DNA of 64,000 nucleotides. It comes from Candidatus Handelsmanbacteria bacterium (GTDB lineage: Bacteria; Latescibacterota; UBA2968; UBA8231). Under the pieces are notes generated by a model, which was given only the letters and a program-made list of their open reading frames with translations, was not told the DNA's origin and did not search any database. Shown here piece after piece: positions 7,792-16,835 of this stretch (position 1 is its first letter; each line of letters opens with the position of its first letter). A program made the position numbers and the translations under genes. The stretch spans positions 1 to 64,000 of the forward strand of contig VGJS01000003.1 in the NCBI GenBank assembly GCA_016867395.1. Direction: 5' to 3'.

Positions 7792-9500
7792 CCCGCCTCC
7801 TGCTGCTGTGGGGCCTATGGGCCTGCGGGCAGCAACTGCCACCTGTACCACCCCCCTCTTTCCCGGTCCAGTTTGCCGAGGTAGCCGCCCAGAGCGGCCT
7901 GCGCTTTACCCAGGTCAACGGCGCCACCCCCCACAAGTACTTCCCCGAAACGATGGGAGGCGGCGGGGCCTTTTTCGACTACGACGGGGACGGAGACCTC
8001 GACATCTTTGCCGTCAACGGGGCCTGGATCAGCGACACCCCGCCGGGACCGCCGCCGGTAGACGCGCTCTTCCGCAACGAGGGGGCGGCCGGCTTCGCCG
8101 AGGTGGGGGCTCAGGCCGGGGTGGATCACCCCGGCTTCGGCATGGGCTGCGCCGTGGGCGACTACGACAACGACGGGGATGCGGACCTCTACCTGAGCAA
8201 CTACGGCCCCAACGCCCTGTTCCGCAACGAGGCCGGCCGCCGCTTCACCGAACTGGCGGCGCGGGCCGGGGTGGCCGATCGGCGCTGGAGCACCAGTTGC
8301 GCCTTTGGCGACTACGACCGTGACGGGGACCTCGATCTCTTTGTGACTAACTACGTCGAGTACCGCCCCGACCTCCAGCGCGAGGACGCCGTGCCGTACA
8401 TGGTGCAGAGCGACAAGACCGACCCGGCCGCAGCCAAGGGCTACCCCCACCCGGCCAACTTCCGCGGGGCGCCCAACGCCCTTTACCGCAACGAGGGGGG
8501 GGACCGCTTTGCCGAGCTTACCCGGCCGGCGGGCCTCTACACCAAGGAGGGCAAGGGGTTGGGCGTGGTCTTCGTAGACTACGACAGCGACGGCTGGCCC
8601 GACCTGTACGTGGCCAACGACGGGGTGCGCAACCATCTCTACCGCAACCGGGGGGACGGAACCTTTGCCGAGCGGGCCGCCGAGGCCGGCGTGGCGTACG
8701 GCCAGGACGGCCAGATGGAGGCGGGCATGGGGGTGGATGCGGGCGACTACGACAACGACGGCCGGCAGGACCTCACCGTGACCAACTTTCAGGCCGAGCC
8801 CAACGCCCTGTACCGCAACCAGGGGACGGGTTATTTCGCCAACGAGACTTACGCCAGCGGGACCGGCCTGGTCAGCCTGCCCTTCCTCGGCTTTGGCACC
8901 CACTTCCTCGACTGCGACAACGATGGCTGGCAGGACCTCTTTGTCGCCAACGGCCACGTGCTGGACAACGCCGAACTCTTCGACCAGTCCACCACCTACG
9001 CCCAGCGGCCCCTGCTCTTCCACAACCAGGGCCCCAGCCCCCAGGGCCGGGTCACTCTTGCCGAGGTGGGTTTGCAGGCGGGGCCGGGGATGCAGACCCC
9101 ACGGGTGGGGCGGGGCACGGCGGCGGGGGATTACGACAACGACGGGGACCTGGACCTGCTGCTGATCGACCTGGGCCGGCCCCTGGCGCTGCTGCGCAAC
9201 GAGGGCATCCCGGGCCGGCACTGGCTCTCGCTGCGCACCGTAGGCGACCGCAGCAATCGCGACGGCATCGGGGCTCAGGTGAGGGTGGTGGCCGGGGAGC
9301 TGATACAGGTGCAGGAGGTGCGCTCGGCCCGCAGCTATCTCTCCGCCAGCGACCTGCGCCTGCATTTCGGCCTGGGCGACCGCCCCCGCGTCGACCAGCT
9401 CGAAATCCGCTGGCCCAGCGGCCAGGTACAGCAATTTCGCGACGTGGAAGCGGATCAGTTTTTGCTAGTGCGCGAAAGCGGAGGTCTGTCGCGGCAGTAA
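7788..9500 (+). CDS. ASPIC/UnbV lipoprotein with VCBS/FG-GAP repeats
   Basis: ATG 7788 gives a signal MTRLLLLWGLWAC with a probable acylated Cys13 (the -3 residue is Leu, while the Trp at -2 is unusual). The body has six or seven DxDxDG blades (DYDGDGDLDIFA, DYDNDGDADLYL, DYDRDGDLDLFV, DSDGWPDLYV, DCDNDGWQDLFV) and a C-terminal ASPIC/UnbV domain with NRDGIGAQV, LRLHFGLG and LEIRWPSG. It is paralogous to the 3377-4993 protein, but lipid-anchored. The coding ends meet tail to tail with the GDSL gene at 9505, with only 4 nt between them and no terminator visible. It is the last gene of the ASPIC-TPR-TPR-ASPIC operon. Confidence 0.88.
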   Translation: MTRLLLLWGLWACGQQLPPVPPPSFPVQFAEVAAQSGLRFTQVNGATPHKYFPETMGGGGAFFDYDGDGDLDIFAVNGAWISDTPPGPPPVDALFRNEGAAGFAEVGAQAGVDHPGFGMGCAVGDYDNDGDADLYLSNYGPNALFRNEAGRRFTELAARAGVADRRWSTSCAFGDYDRDGDLDLFVTNYVEYRPDLQREDAVPYMVQSDKTDPAAAKGYPHPANFRGAPNALYRNEGGDRFAELTRPAGLYTKEGKGLGVVFVDYDSDGWPDLYVANDGVRNHLYRNRGDGTFAERAAEAGVAYGQDGQMEAGMGVDAGDYDNDGRQDLTVTNFQAEPNALYRNQGTGYFANETYASGTGLVSLPFLGFGTHFLDCDNDGWQDLFVANGHVLDNAELFDQSTTYAQRPLLFHNQGPSPQGRVTLAEVGLQAGPGMQTPRVGRGTAAGDYDNDGDLDLLLIDLGRPLALLRNEGIPGRHWLSLRTVGDRSNRDGIGAQVRVVAGELIQVQEVRSARSYLSASDLRLHFGLGDRPRVDQLEIRWPSGQVQQFRDVEADQFLLVRESGGLSRQ

Positions 9501-9504
9501 GGCC

Positions 9505-11487
9505 CTAAGGCGCCTTCGCGCGGATGGAGGCCAGCACCTGCTGCCCCAACTCCCGCTGGCCCAGCGCCCCGGTGAGTTGCGCCACCCGCTTCTCGGCCTC
9601 GGCCCGCCGGCCCAGGGCCACGAGGTCCTCGGCCAGCAGCGAAATCAGGTCAAAGCCAAAGGTGCGTAGGATGCCCTGGTCGCCAGCCGCCTGTTCCAGC
9701 CGCGCCACCGCCTCCGCCCGCCGGCCCAACAGGTGATGGGCGTATCCCTCCACAAAGACCAAGAGCGCCGGGGCAAAGTCCTGGGCCAGGGCCAGAAACC
9801 CCGCCCGCTCCAGCAGCGCTTCCACCTCAACCCCTGCCCCCGACTCCAGCCCCCCCAACAGCTCCTGGCAGCGCCCCCAGCGCAGGGTGGCCCACAGATC
9901 CCCCCACACCGTATACGGCTCCTCCAGGCAGGCGGCCCGGTAGTAGGCGCCGGCCAGGGCGTAGTCGCCGGCAGCAAATACCTGGTCCGCCACATTGAGC
10001 GCCAAAAGTTCCGGGCCGCGCCCCGCGGCCCAGCGCTCGCAGCCGGCCCGCTCCGCCGGACTGAGCTGGCTCCACACCTGCTGGCTCTCCTCCTCCAGCG
10101 CGGCCACCCGACCCGGCCCGCTGGTGTTTAGGGGCGGCTCGGCAAGCAGGGCGGTCATCGCCCGGCTCAAAGCGAGCTTCTCCACCGGCAGGTCCCCCTG
10201 TCCGACGCGGTACTCCGCCTCGCCGCGCAGCCGGCCCAACTCCTCGGGCGCCAGCACCGCCCCGGCGACGGTCCGGGCCAGCAGCACCTGCCCCGCCGAC
10301 CCAGGGTGCAGGTGGTCGGCCATCAACTCCCAGCCCACCCCCGACGCCGGGCTGGCCCGCACAAAGGCAGCCTCCACGTCCGCCAGCATCGCCCCGTCCT
10401 TCTGGGCCACCTGCCGGATCAGCGGGTTGTAGCCCGAGGGCGCCCGCCAGGGGCGGGAGTCCAGGTCGCGGGCCCGCACAAAGGCAGCGCGGGCCGCCTC
10501 CCCCTCCCCTAGCCCTTCCAGGCACCGGCCCCGGGCGAACGCTGCCAGGGCATCGGGGGGCGAGGGGGACGAGTCTAACATCGCCAGAGCGCGGCGGGCC
10601 GCCTCGGGACCCGGCTCCCGGTCCAGCAGCGCCAGGACCTCCTCCACCGCTGCCGGGGGCGAGTCCGCTGGTGCCGGGGCAAACCCCCTCTCGTTGCTGA
10701 CCAGGGTGCAGAGGACCAGGGGGACCCCCTCCAGGCGGCACAAGCGGGCGATCCCGACCAGGTTGTCGCGCAGGGTCTGGTTGGCCCGCCGCCGTCGCGC
10801 ATCCTCCGGGGCCAGGACCCCGGCCCCGGCCATCACCTGCAAGAGGGAAACACGATCCGGCGTCTCCCCGCCAAAGCGGGCCAGCCCCAGACCCAGCAGG
10901 CGGGTAAGCCGGGCCTGCATCAACTGGTAGAAGATCCCCTTGCTCCACACCGAGCCGCCCCCCTGCCGGAGCGAGGCGGCCCCGTACACCCCGTAGAGTT
11001 CGTTGTGGCCGGTGTAGACCACCACCAGGTCCGGGCGCAGGTTCCGCAGCGCGTCCTCCACCGTCCTGGCCACGGCAAAACTGCTGATGGCGGTGATGCC
11101 GGCGTTGAAGACCTCGACCCGGCGCTGGGGCCAGGCGTCCTGCAGCATGGCCTGCAGGTACGCCCCGGAACTGAGGCGGCGCGGGTGGGGATAGCCCTGC
11201 ACCGTGGACTCGCCGGCAAAGACCACCCGGAAGGTGTTCTCCGGGCGGGGCTCGACAAAGGGATGGGGGGTCATGCGCATGCCCCCGGGGGCGGCCTGGT
11301 TGCCGAGGGCCCCGGTGAAGAAGCGCCCCGGATAGGCCGGGTTGACGGTCCACAGGGACCGCCCCCCCCGGCGGGCCAGTTCGAGGACAAAGGCGGGAGG
11401 CGCCAGGCCGGGCAGGAGCCGCAGGGCCCCTTCGAGGGCCAGCACCAGCAGCGCCCCCGCCCCCAGCGCCAGCAGGCGCCCCTTCAT
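9505..11487 (-). CDS. SGNH/GDSL-family hydrolase with membrane anchor and TPR-like C-terminus
   Basis: An N-terminal hydrophobic segment (residues 5-25) anchors or exports the 660-residue protein. The hydrolase part has block I FAGESTVQGYP with the nucleophilic Ser, GHNELYG as the block III Asn/oxyanion segment, and DHLHPG as the Asp-His pair near the end of the domain. Helical repeats rich in Ala and Glu, resembling TPRs, follow to the C-terminus. Related proteins are annotated as GDSL esterases or acetyl hydrolases acting on envelope glycans, but the substrate is not known. The ATG overlaps the stop of the PpiC-type gene upstream (11484-11487). It is the last gene of the long minus-strand envelope cluster. 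Confidence 0.82.
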   Translation of the reverse strand: MKGRLLALGAGALLVLALEGALRLLPGLAPPAFVLELARRGGRSLWTVNPAYPGRFFTGALGNQAAPGGMRMTPHPFVEPRPENTFRVVFAGESTVQGYPHPRRLSSGAYLQAMLQDAWPQRRVEVFNAGITAISSFAVARTVEDALRNLRPDLVVVYTGHNELYGVYGAASLRQGGGSVWSKGIFYQLMQARLTRLLGLGLARFGGETPDRVSLLQVMAGAGVLAPEDARRRRANQTLRDNLVGIARLCRLEGVPLVLCTLVSNERGFAPAPADSPPAAVEEVLALLDREPGPEAARRALAMLDSSPSPPDALAAFARGRCLEGLGEGEAARAAFVRARDLDSRPWRAPSGYNPLIRQVAQKDGAMLADVEAAFVRASPASGVGWELMADHLHPGSAGQVLLARTVAGAVLAPEELGRLRGEAEYRVGQGDLPVEKLALSRAMTALLAEPPLNTSGPGRVAALEEESQQVWSQLSPAERAGCERWAAGRGPELLALNVADQVFAAGDYALAGAYYRAACLEEPYTVWGDLWATLRWGRCQELLGGLESGAGVEVEALLERAGFLALAQDFAPALLVFVEGYAHHLLGRRAEAVARLEQAAGDQGILRTFGFDLISLLAEDLVALGRRAEAEKRVAQLTGALGQRELGQQVLASIRAKAP

Positions 11488-13157
11488 TTGGCGGGCGGGG
11501 CGGGCTCGGGCTTGAGGCGGCCGATGGCCTCCTCATCCCACTCGATCCGATCGGCGTTCTGCCGGCGCAGTTGGGCGATGTACTGCTCGAAGACCGCGGC
11601 CTCGCGCTGCTTGTGCAGGCGGTGGCGGATAGGCGAGAACATCTGCTTGAGGGAAAGCGGCTGTGGGACCACCGGCTGGTCGAGGCGGAAGACGCTGTAA
11701 CTGCCCTGCACCGGCAGCGGCCCCTGCAACAGGCCCACGTCCTTGGTGTTGGCGTCGCCGTAGAACTCGTGGTAGGGGGACTGGTACATGGAACTGACCA
11801 CCAATTGCCCGTTTGCGGGATTGTAAGTGTGGCCGCCCACCGGTTTGAGGGCGGGTCGGCGCGAGTGTTTCCGGGCCAGGGCTTCGAGCTTCTCCCCGAC
11901 CTGGGCAGCCTGGAGGATGCGGCGGGCCTCGGTCTCGCTGTCCACCAGCACCTCGGTGAGGCGGACCTCGCCGGGCAGGACCTTGTACTCGTCGAGGTGC
12001 TGCTGGTAATGCCGCTCGACCTCCTCCTTCTCCACCTTGATGTGGGCGCTGATCTGCTCGGCAAAAAGCTGGTCCACTGCCAGTTCCTCGCGCTTCTGCT
12101 GCCGCCAGGTCCGCAACTCGGGCCGCTCGCCGCGCCCCTGGGCCCTGGCCTGCAGGACCATCAGGGTGTCGGGCAGCACCCACAGCTCGAGGGTAGTGAA
12201 CAGCCCCAGGCTGTCGGCCGGCAGCGGCCCCTTGGTCCACTGGAGCAGGTTCTGCAGGCAGGTGCCGGCCAGCAGGGCCCCGCCCCGGTACGAAATCAGC
12301 GGCGCGGCCGCCTCGGCTGGGGAGAGCGCCCCACCCCTGGCCGCCCGCAGCAGCGCCTGGCCCGCCTCGCCGTGGAAACGCACCTGGAAGCTTTCTTTTA
12401 ATTCCTGCACGTACGCCTCGCGGCGCTCGGCCCATTTGCGGCGCCGCATCTGCGTGACGATGGTGTCGCGCATCTTCTCGTAGGGGATGCGCCGCTTGTC
12501 GAGGACCTTGACCACCTCGAAGCCGTCCTTGGTCTGGATGGGCTGGCTGAAACCGCCCACCTCCAGCCCAAAGGCGCCCTCGCGCAGGGGGGTCGCCGCG
12601 TCCTCCCCGCCAAAGAACTTGCCCAAGTCCCCGCCCCGCACGGCGTCGTCAGCCCGCGAGCGCTCTTTGGCCAGGGCGGCGAAATCGGCACCGCCCTCCA
12701 AGGCGCGCACCACCTCCTCGGCCTCGGCCTGGGTGGCGGAGAGGATGTGGGCCGGCCACACCTGCCAGCCGAGTTGGAAGCGCTCGTACGCCGCCTTCAT
12801 CTCCTCCTCGGTGGGCGCCTGCTGCTTGAGCTCGACCTCCTCCTCGACCACCTGGTCTATCAGTTTCCTATTGAATTGCTCTTCGAGGGCCTGCAACACC
12901 TGGGGCGACTGGTCCAGGCCCAGCCTGGCCGCCTCGCCCGCTAGCAACAGCCGGTCCACCAGACTCTGCAGGTGCTGACGGCGGCCGGCGGGGCTATGGT
13001 CGCGCAGGTGGGCCGGCAGGCCGGCCTCGTAGCGCTCCAGTTCCCGCGCCGCGATCTCCTGGTCTCCCACCCGCACCAGGGCGGGATGGTCCGGGTCGTT
13101 GGCCCGACCGCAGCCGGCCAGCAGCAGGGCCAGGGCCCACCAATGGTTTGTCGGCAC
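11484..13157 (-). CDS. PpiC/SurA-type peptidyl-prolyl isomerase lipoprotein
   Basis: The chosen start is GTG 13157: GAGGAG sits just upstream and the resulting N-terminus is a lipoprotein signal (WWALALLLAGC, Cys16). A longer frame upstream is unlikely to be translated. After a SurA-like helical N-region comes a parvulin domain (about residues 130-240) with GGDLGKFF and the EGAFGLEVGGFSQPIQTKDGFEVVKV block. A second, degenerate parvulin-like segment spans about 395-505. It probably acts as a periplasmic chaperone-isomerase for outer-membrane or secreted proteins. Its place just downstream of large surface-protein genes suggests those as clients (inference). The stop overlaps the start of the GDSL gene. 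Confidence 0.85.
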   Translation of the reverse strand: MPTNHWWALALLLAGCGRANDPDHPALVRVGDQEIAARELERYEAGLPAHLRDHSPAGRRQHLQSLVDRLLLAGEAARLGLDQSPQVLQALEEQFNRKLIDQVVEEEVELKQQAPTEEEMKAAYERFQLGWQVWPAHILSATQAEAEEVVRALEGGADFAALAKERSRADDAVRGGDLGKFFGGEDAATPLREGAFGLEVGGFSQPIQTKDGFEVVKVLDKRRIPYEKMRDTIVTQMRRRKWAERREAYVQELKESFQVRFHGEAGQALLRAARGGALSPAEAAAPLISYRGGALLAGTCLQNLLQWTKGPLPADSLGLFTTLELWVLPDTLMVLQARAQGRGERPELRTWRQQKREELAVDQLFAEQISAHIKVEKEEVERHYQQHLDEYKVLPGEVRLTEVLVDSETEARRILQAAQVGEKLEALARKHSRRPALKPVGGHTYNPANGQLVVSSMYQSPYHEFYGDANTKDVGLLQGPLPVQGSYSVFRLDQPVVPQPLSLKQMFSPIRHRLHKQREAAVFEQYIAQLRRQNADRIEWDEEAIGRLKPEPAPPAK

Positions 13158-13243
13158 CTGTGTTTCTCCTCTGTACATACGACTGCGCGACACCCCGTGC
13201 CTACCGCGATGCCGCGCAGCCTGATCCCGTGCTTTTTCCGCCC

Positions 13244-14017
13244 CTACTTCCCGTCCATCGCCACCTTGCGGCCGTCGGGGTACTGCCGGCCGATCTCGCG
13301 CCCGAAACGGGCGGTGACGTCGATGTACTCGCTGGGGTCGCCCTTGTAGTCGAAGCGCACCACCATGTCGGGGATGTGTACGGTCAACTCCTCCACGTCG
13401 GCGGCCAGGGGCTGGAAGACCACGTAGCCCTCCTTCTCCTGGGCGCTGAAGATCTGCTCAGCCGGGTAGAGGGTGCGGTTGAGGGTGGTCTCGCGGTCGT
13501 TCTGCTCCTCGTTCTCGTTGCCGGGGACCCAGTACTCGGTGTTGGTCTCGGCCCCGCCCAGCGCGTAGCGGCGGAAATAGACCCGCAACTGGGCCAGGGT
13601 GAGGGCGTAGTACTTGCGGCCGTTGCTGGTGGTCAGGTAGATTCTGGCCGGGTCGATGAGGACCTTGGGAAACTCGTAGTTCTCGACCTGCAACCGGAAA
13701 ACGGTAAAGCGCTGCGGGGTCTCGTCGGTGCGGAAGACCTTGGAATCGCCGAAGGTGTAGGGGTTGGTCGAGCGGGCCCCGCCGTGCGACATGGCGCTAA
13801 ACTGGCGGTTCAGCTCCTCGTCGGTCATCGGCCGGAGGCTCACCTCAAGGCGCCCCTGGGTGAAGGTGACGGTGCCGTCGTCGGCCACCTTGTGGCTGGT
13901 CCCCTGCTGCTCCTCGTTGAGGGGCTTGAGCGGGGTGGCGTAGTAGCGGTAGGCGCAGCCGGCGCCGGCCAGGGCCGCGGCCAGCAGCAGCGCGGACAAA
14001 AAGCGCGAATTGGACAT
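13244..14017 (-). CDS. Hypothetical lipoprotein of a surface-protein cluster
   Basis: ATG 14017 is preferred because AGGAG stands 9-10 nt upstream; a GTG at 14026 would overlap that site. The 257-residue product has a signal ending LAGAGC (Cys21, with Gly at -3, slightly off the lipobox). The mature part begins AYRYYATPLKPL and is rich in beta-strand, with no enzyme motif. Segments such as FTVFRLQVENYEFPK and ELTVHIPDMVVRFDY suggest an Ig-like or lipoprotein-type beta sandwich. It follows the large putative barrel gene by 18 nt, so it may be that protein's lipid-anchored partner, as in many outer-membrane complexes. I do not recognise the family. Confidence 0.75.
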   Translation of the reverse strand: MSNSRFLSALLLAAALAGAGCAYRYYATPLKPLNEEQQGTSHKVADDGTVTFTQGRLEVSLRPMTDEELNRQFSAMSHGGARSTNPYTFGDSKVFRTDETPQRFTVFRLQVENYEFPKVLIDPARIYLTTSNGRKYYALTLAQLRVYFRRYALGGAETNTEYWVPGNENEEQNDRETTLNRTLYPAEQIFSAQEKEGYVVFQPLAADVEELTVHIPDMVVRFDYKGDPSEYIDVTARFGREIGRQYPDGRKVAMDGK

Positions 14018-14035
14018 GATCTGCACTCTCCTGGA

Positions 14036-16774
14036 TTATTCGAGACCGGCGTACACGGTGATGAACATCGCCGTCTCGGTGCGCGCCTTGTCGGCCGATT
14101 TCTGGTCGATGCGCGAGACGCGGAACCCGGTCTGGGTCCACAGGTTGTAGCCCAGGTAGTCAGCGTTGTTAGTGAACTGCACGGCGTAAACCAGCTCGTT
14201 GCGGTCGGAGCGCAGTTGGTCGTCCTCCAACTGCTCGCGGTACTGGTTGACGGAGAGGAACTCCAGGCCGGTCTCCAGCTCAGTGCGGTTGAGGATGGGG
14301 ATGCGCACCACCAGGCCCAGCAACTCGCGCAGTTCGGTGGTGGCGATGCGCACCGGGTCCTCGGCCTTGCGGGGGGGCCGGTAGCGCTGGAATTCGCTCT
14401 TCCAGCGGGGCTCCAGCTTGACGCGCCCCAGGGTCTGGGTGTAGTCGAGCTTGTTGATCATGCCGAAGAAGGTCGAGGTCTCGCGGATCTCCTGCTCCTC
14501 GGCGCTGCGCTGGTCGTAGTCGATCTGGCGGATGATCTCGTGCTTGACGCGGTTGCGGAACTGCACCTTGTCGGTCTGGTAGGTGTAGCCCAGGTACGCG
14601 GTGTTGGCCCAGGCGTCGCGCATCGGAAGGGGGTCCTTGTAGGGCACGAAGGAGCCACGCGACCCCTCGCGCACAATCCACTCGATCACGTCGTCGCGGA
14701 TGTTGTCCTGCACCCGGCGCCAGTTCTCGTAGATCTGCACCCGACCCAGACGCGGGAAATCCCGGTCGTAGGTCAGCATCAGGTAGTTGCTGGTGTTGCC
14801 TCGCCGGTCGGCCAATTGCTCCTCGTCCAGCCGGCCCAGGGTCAGCCGGGCCTCGGGTCCCAGTTGGGAACCCGCGTAGACGTTGTATCCCTTGCGGTCG
14901 CGCTTGTAAAGGTAGTCGGGCAGGTTGTCGTTCTCAAAGCGATCGACAATGCCGTTGTTGTTCATGTCCACCCCGAAGAGGAACTCCGGCCGGTCGGAGT
15001 TGTAGCGCAGGAACGGTTCCTCGTAGTCGGGAAAGGCATTCTCGCGCAACTGGGTGTCGTTCTGGTTGAAGTCGTTGACGAAGTCGTTGTTCTCGTCGAA
15101 ACCAGGAAAGACCTTGATGTCCTGGGTCGAGTTGAGGCGCAGCCAGTCGGGCGAACGGTCCTGGTCGTCGTTGTCATCGACGAACTCGTACACGTACTGG
15201 TTGGCGTTGTCGTAGAATATGTCAGCCGCGTCGTTCTGGATTCCGGCCAGGTAGGTGCTGGTACTGTAGTCCGGGTCCACCTGGTACACCTCGCCAAAGG
15301 CGAAGAAGGCTTGGGCCCGCTTGTAGCCGTTGAGGAACCAGGCGTCGGCGGTCTTGCTGCTGGAACTGTGGCGGGTGACGTCGTTTTCGGAGCGGCGCGG
15401 GGAGCGGAAATGCTGGCGGTTGCGGTCGAACTCGCCCGAAAGGTAGAAGCCGGCTACGTTGGTGACATCGAGGGTAACACCGTAGATCTCATTGGCCACT
15501 GGCAGGCCGTAACTCATCCGCACGAAGCGCTGGTTGGAGCCGTCCTGCACGTTGCCGTCGGCCCGTTGGGTGCGCTCGGGGATGCCCTCGGAGAGCAGCA
15601 CCGGCTGGCCGTTGGCGTTGAGCTGGCGGTTGGAGGTCAGGTCGATGCGGTAGTCGTTGGCCAAAAGGAGCACGAACTCGATGCTCTTGATGCGCTCGGG
15701 GGCCGGGCCGAAGGCGTTACGGTACTGGGGGCCTTCGAGGTCGTAGACCAGCACGATCACCTCGTTGCCGTCGGCCGAGATGTAGCCTTCCTGGCGGAAG
15801 CCGCCCTGCACCGAGGGGTGGAAGTTGAGCACGTTCTGGTCGAGCAGGCGGCGGTTGCTCTGCTTTTTGCCGTCGATGGTGGTGATAATCATCTCCTCCT
15901 GGAAGTAGGCCGCTCCGGCGGCCCCGTCCTCGGGGGAATCGTCGCTGAGGTGGATCTCGATGCGGTTGACGTCGTTGTTGTTCTGGCCCTCGGTGAGGGT
16001 GCCCTGGAAGGGGTTGCCCTGGAAGGCCTGGCCCTTGGTCTGGGAGTTGAAGGCGCTCAGGTAGGTGGCACCCAGCCTGACGAAGTCGCCCAGTTGCACG
16101 GTGCCGTGGCCGCCCAGGAGGTTGGTGTCGTTGGAGCGGAAACGCGCCGTGCCCGTGGCCCCGGTGGCGCTGCCCACCGCGCCTGGGGCGCTGGGGCGGG
16201 AGGCGATGAGGGTGGCCTCGTACTTGTCGGCGGCAAGGTCGAACTGCACCCCGTTGAAGCGGGGCTTGGAAAAGGTCATCGGCGTCAGGGTGGTGCGGAG
16301 GTTGTCGCCGATGGTCAGGGCGTAGGCGTACTGGCCCTTGGCGTCGGAGGCGATGGTAACGCTCTGAAACCAGCCGGCGAAGCGCGTATCCTTAAACAGG
16401 TTGCTGCCCGCCGTCTGGGGCGCAGCTACGCTCCAGTCGTAGATCAGGGCGCCGCGAGTGAGGAAGTTCCCGTACAGATCGTAAAAGTAGTCGCCCTCCT
16501 GGTAGGTGTTCACGTAGCGCTGGAAGTGGCGGCGGGCGTAGTTGGTGTAGTCCTGCTGCCGCCACTGGTACTCGTTGAACAACTCCTGGGGGACGTACCA
16601 TTTCTTGACCGCCGGGTCCAGGGCGTCGAAGAGCACGCCGGGGCCCACGGGCTGGTAGGAAACCTTGCCGCCGCGCTGAACGCCCAGACGGGTGCCAAAG
16701 TCCTCCTGGGCCTGAACCGGCAGCCATCCTGCGAGCAGGACAGCCAACGCAATGATCCTGTAGGCCTTTTTCAA
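14036..16774 (-). CDS. Large exported protein, putative outer-membrane beta-barrel
   Basis: The start is TTG 16774, preceded at good distance by GGAGGGAG; it gives a signal peptide LKKAYRIIALAVLLAGWLPVQA with cleavage before QEDF. The open frame continues further upstream but without a ribosome site. The 912-residue protein has alternating polar/hydrophobic strands with aromatic ends, mainly in its second half (VYAVQFTNNADYLGYNL, TAMFITVYAGLE). It also holds Asp/Asn-rich loops (DMNNNGIVDRFEND, DENNDFVNDF) that look like calcium-binding insertions. No named family is recognised. It lies between the discoidin-like surface proteins and a small lipoprotein and may be their outer-membrane partner or conduit; this is inferred from the operon alone. 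Confidence 0.72.
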   Translation of the reverse strand: MKKAYRIIALAVLLAGWLPVQAQEDFGTRLGVQRGGKVSYQPVGPGVLFDALDPAVKKWYVPQELFNEYQWRQQDYTNYARRHFQRYVNTYQEGDYFYDLYGNFLTRGALIYDWSVAAPQTAGSNLFKDTRFAGWFQSVTIASDAKGQYAYALTIGDNLRTTLTPMTFSKPRFNGVQFDLAADKYEATLIASRPSAPGAVGSATGATGTARFRSNDTNLLGGHGTVQLGDFVRLGATYLSAFNSQTKGQAFQGNPFQGTLTEGQNNNDVNRIEIHLSDDSPEDGAAGAAYFQEEMIITTIDGKKQSNRRLLDQNVLNFHPSVQGGFRQEGYISADGNEVIVLVYDLEGPQYRNAFGPAPERIKSIEFVLLLANDYRIDLTSNRQLNANGQPVLLSEGIPERTQRADGNVQDGSNQRFVRMSYGLPVANEIYGVTLDVTNVAGFYLSGEFDRNRQHFRSPRRSENDVTRHSSSSKTADAWFLNGYKRAQAFFAFGEVYQVDPDYSTSTYLAGIQNDAADIFYDNANQYVYEFVDDNDDQDRSPDWLRLNSTQDIKVFPGFDENNDFVNDFNQNDTQLRENAFPDYEEPFLRYNSDRPEFLFGVDMNNNGIVDRFENDNLPDYLYKRDRKGYNVYAGSQLGPEARLTLGRLDEEQLADRRGNTSNYLMLTYDRDFPRLGRVQIYENWRRVQDNIRDDVIEWIVREGSRGSFVPYKDPLPMRDAWANTAYLGYTYQTDKVQFRNRVKHEIIRQIDYDQRSAEEQEIRETSTFFGMINKLDYTQTLGRVKLEPRWKSEFQRYRPPRKAEDPVRIATTELRELLGLVVRIPILNRTELETGLEFLSVNQYREQLEDDQLRSDRNELVYAVQFTNNADYLGYNLWTQTGFRVSRIDQKSADKARTETAMFITVYAGLE

Positions 16775-16835
16775 AACTCCCTCCCTTGAATCGCTATTGG
16801 ACGCGCCCCGCGCCTGCCGGCTCAGGGCGGGATCT

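Noticed and set aside
13148-16789. A 1213-codon open frame on the plus strand opposite the barrel gene
   Set aside because: It is an antisense shadow in GC-rich DNA: composition is Val/Gly/Leu-rich without motifs, while the minus strand has signal peptides, ribosome sites and domain patterns.
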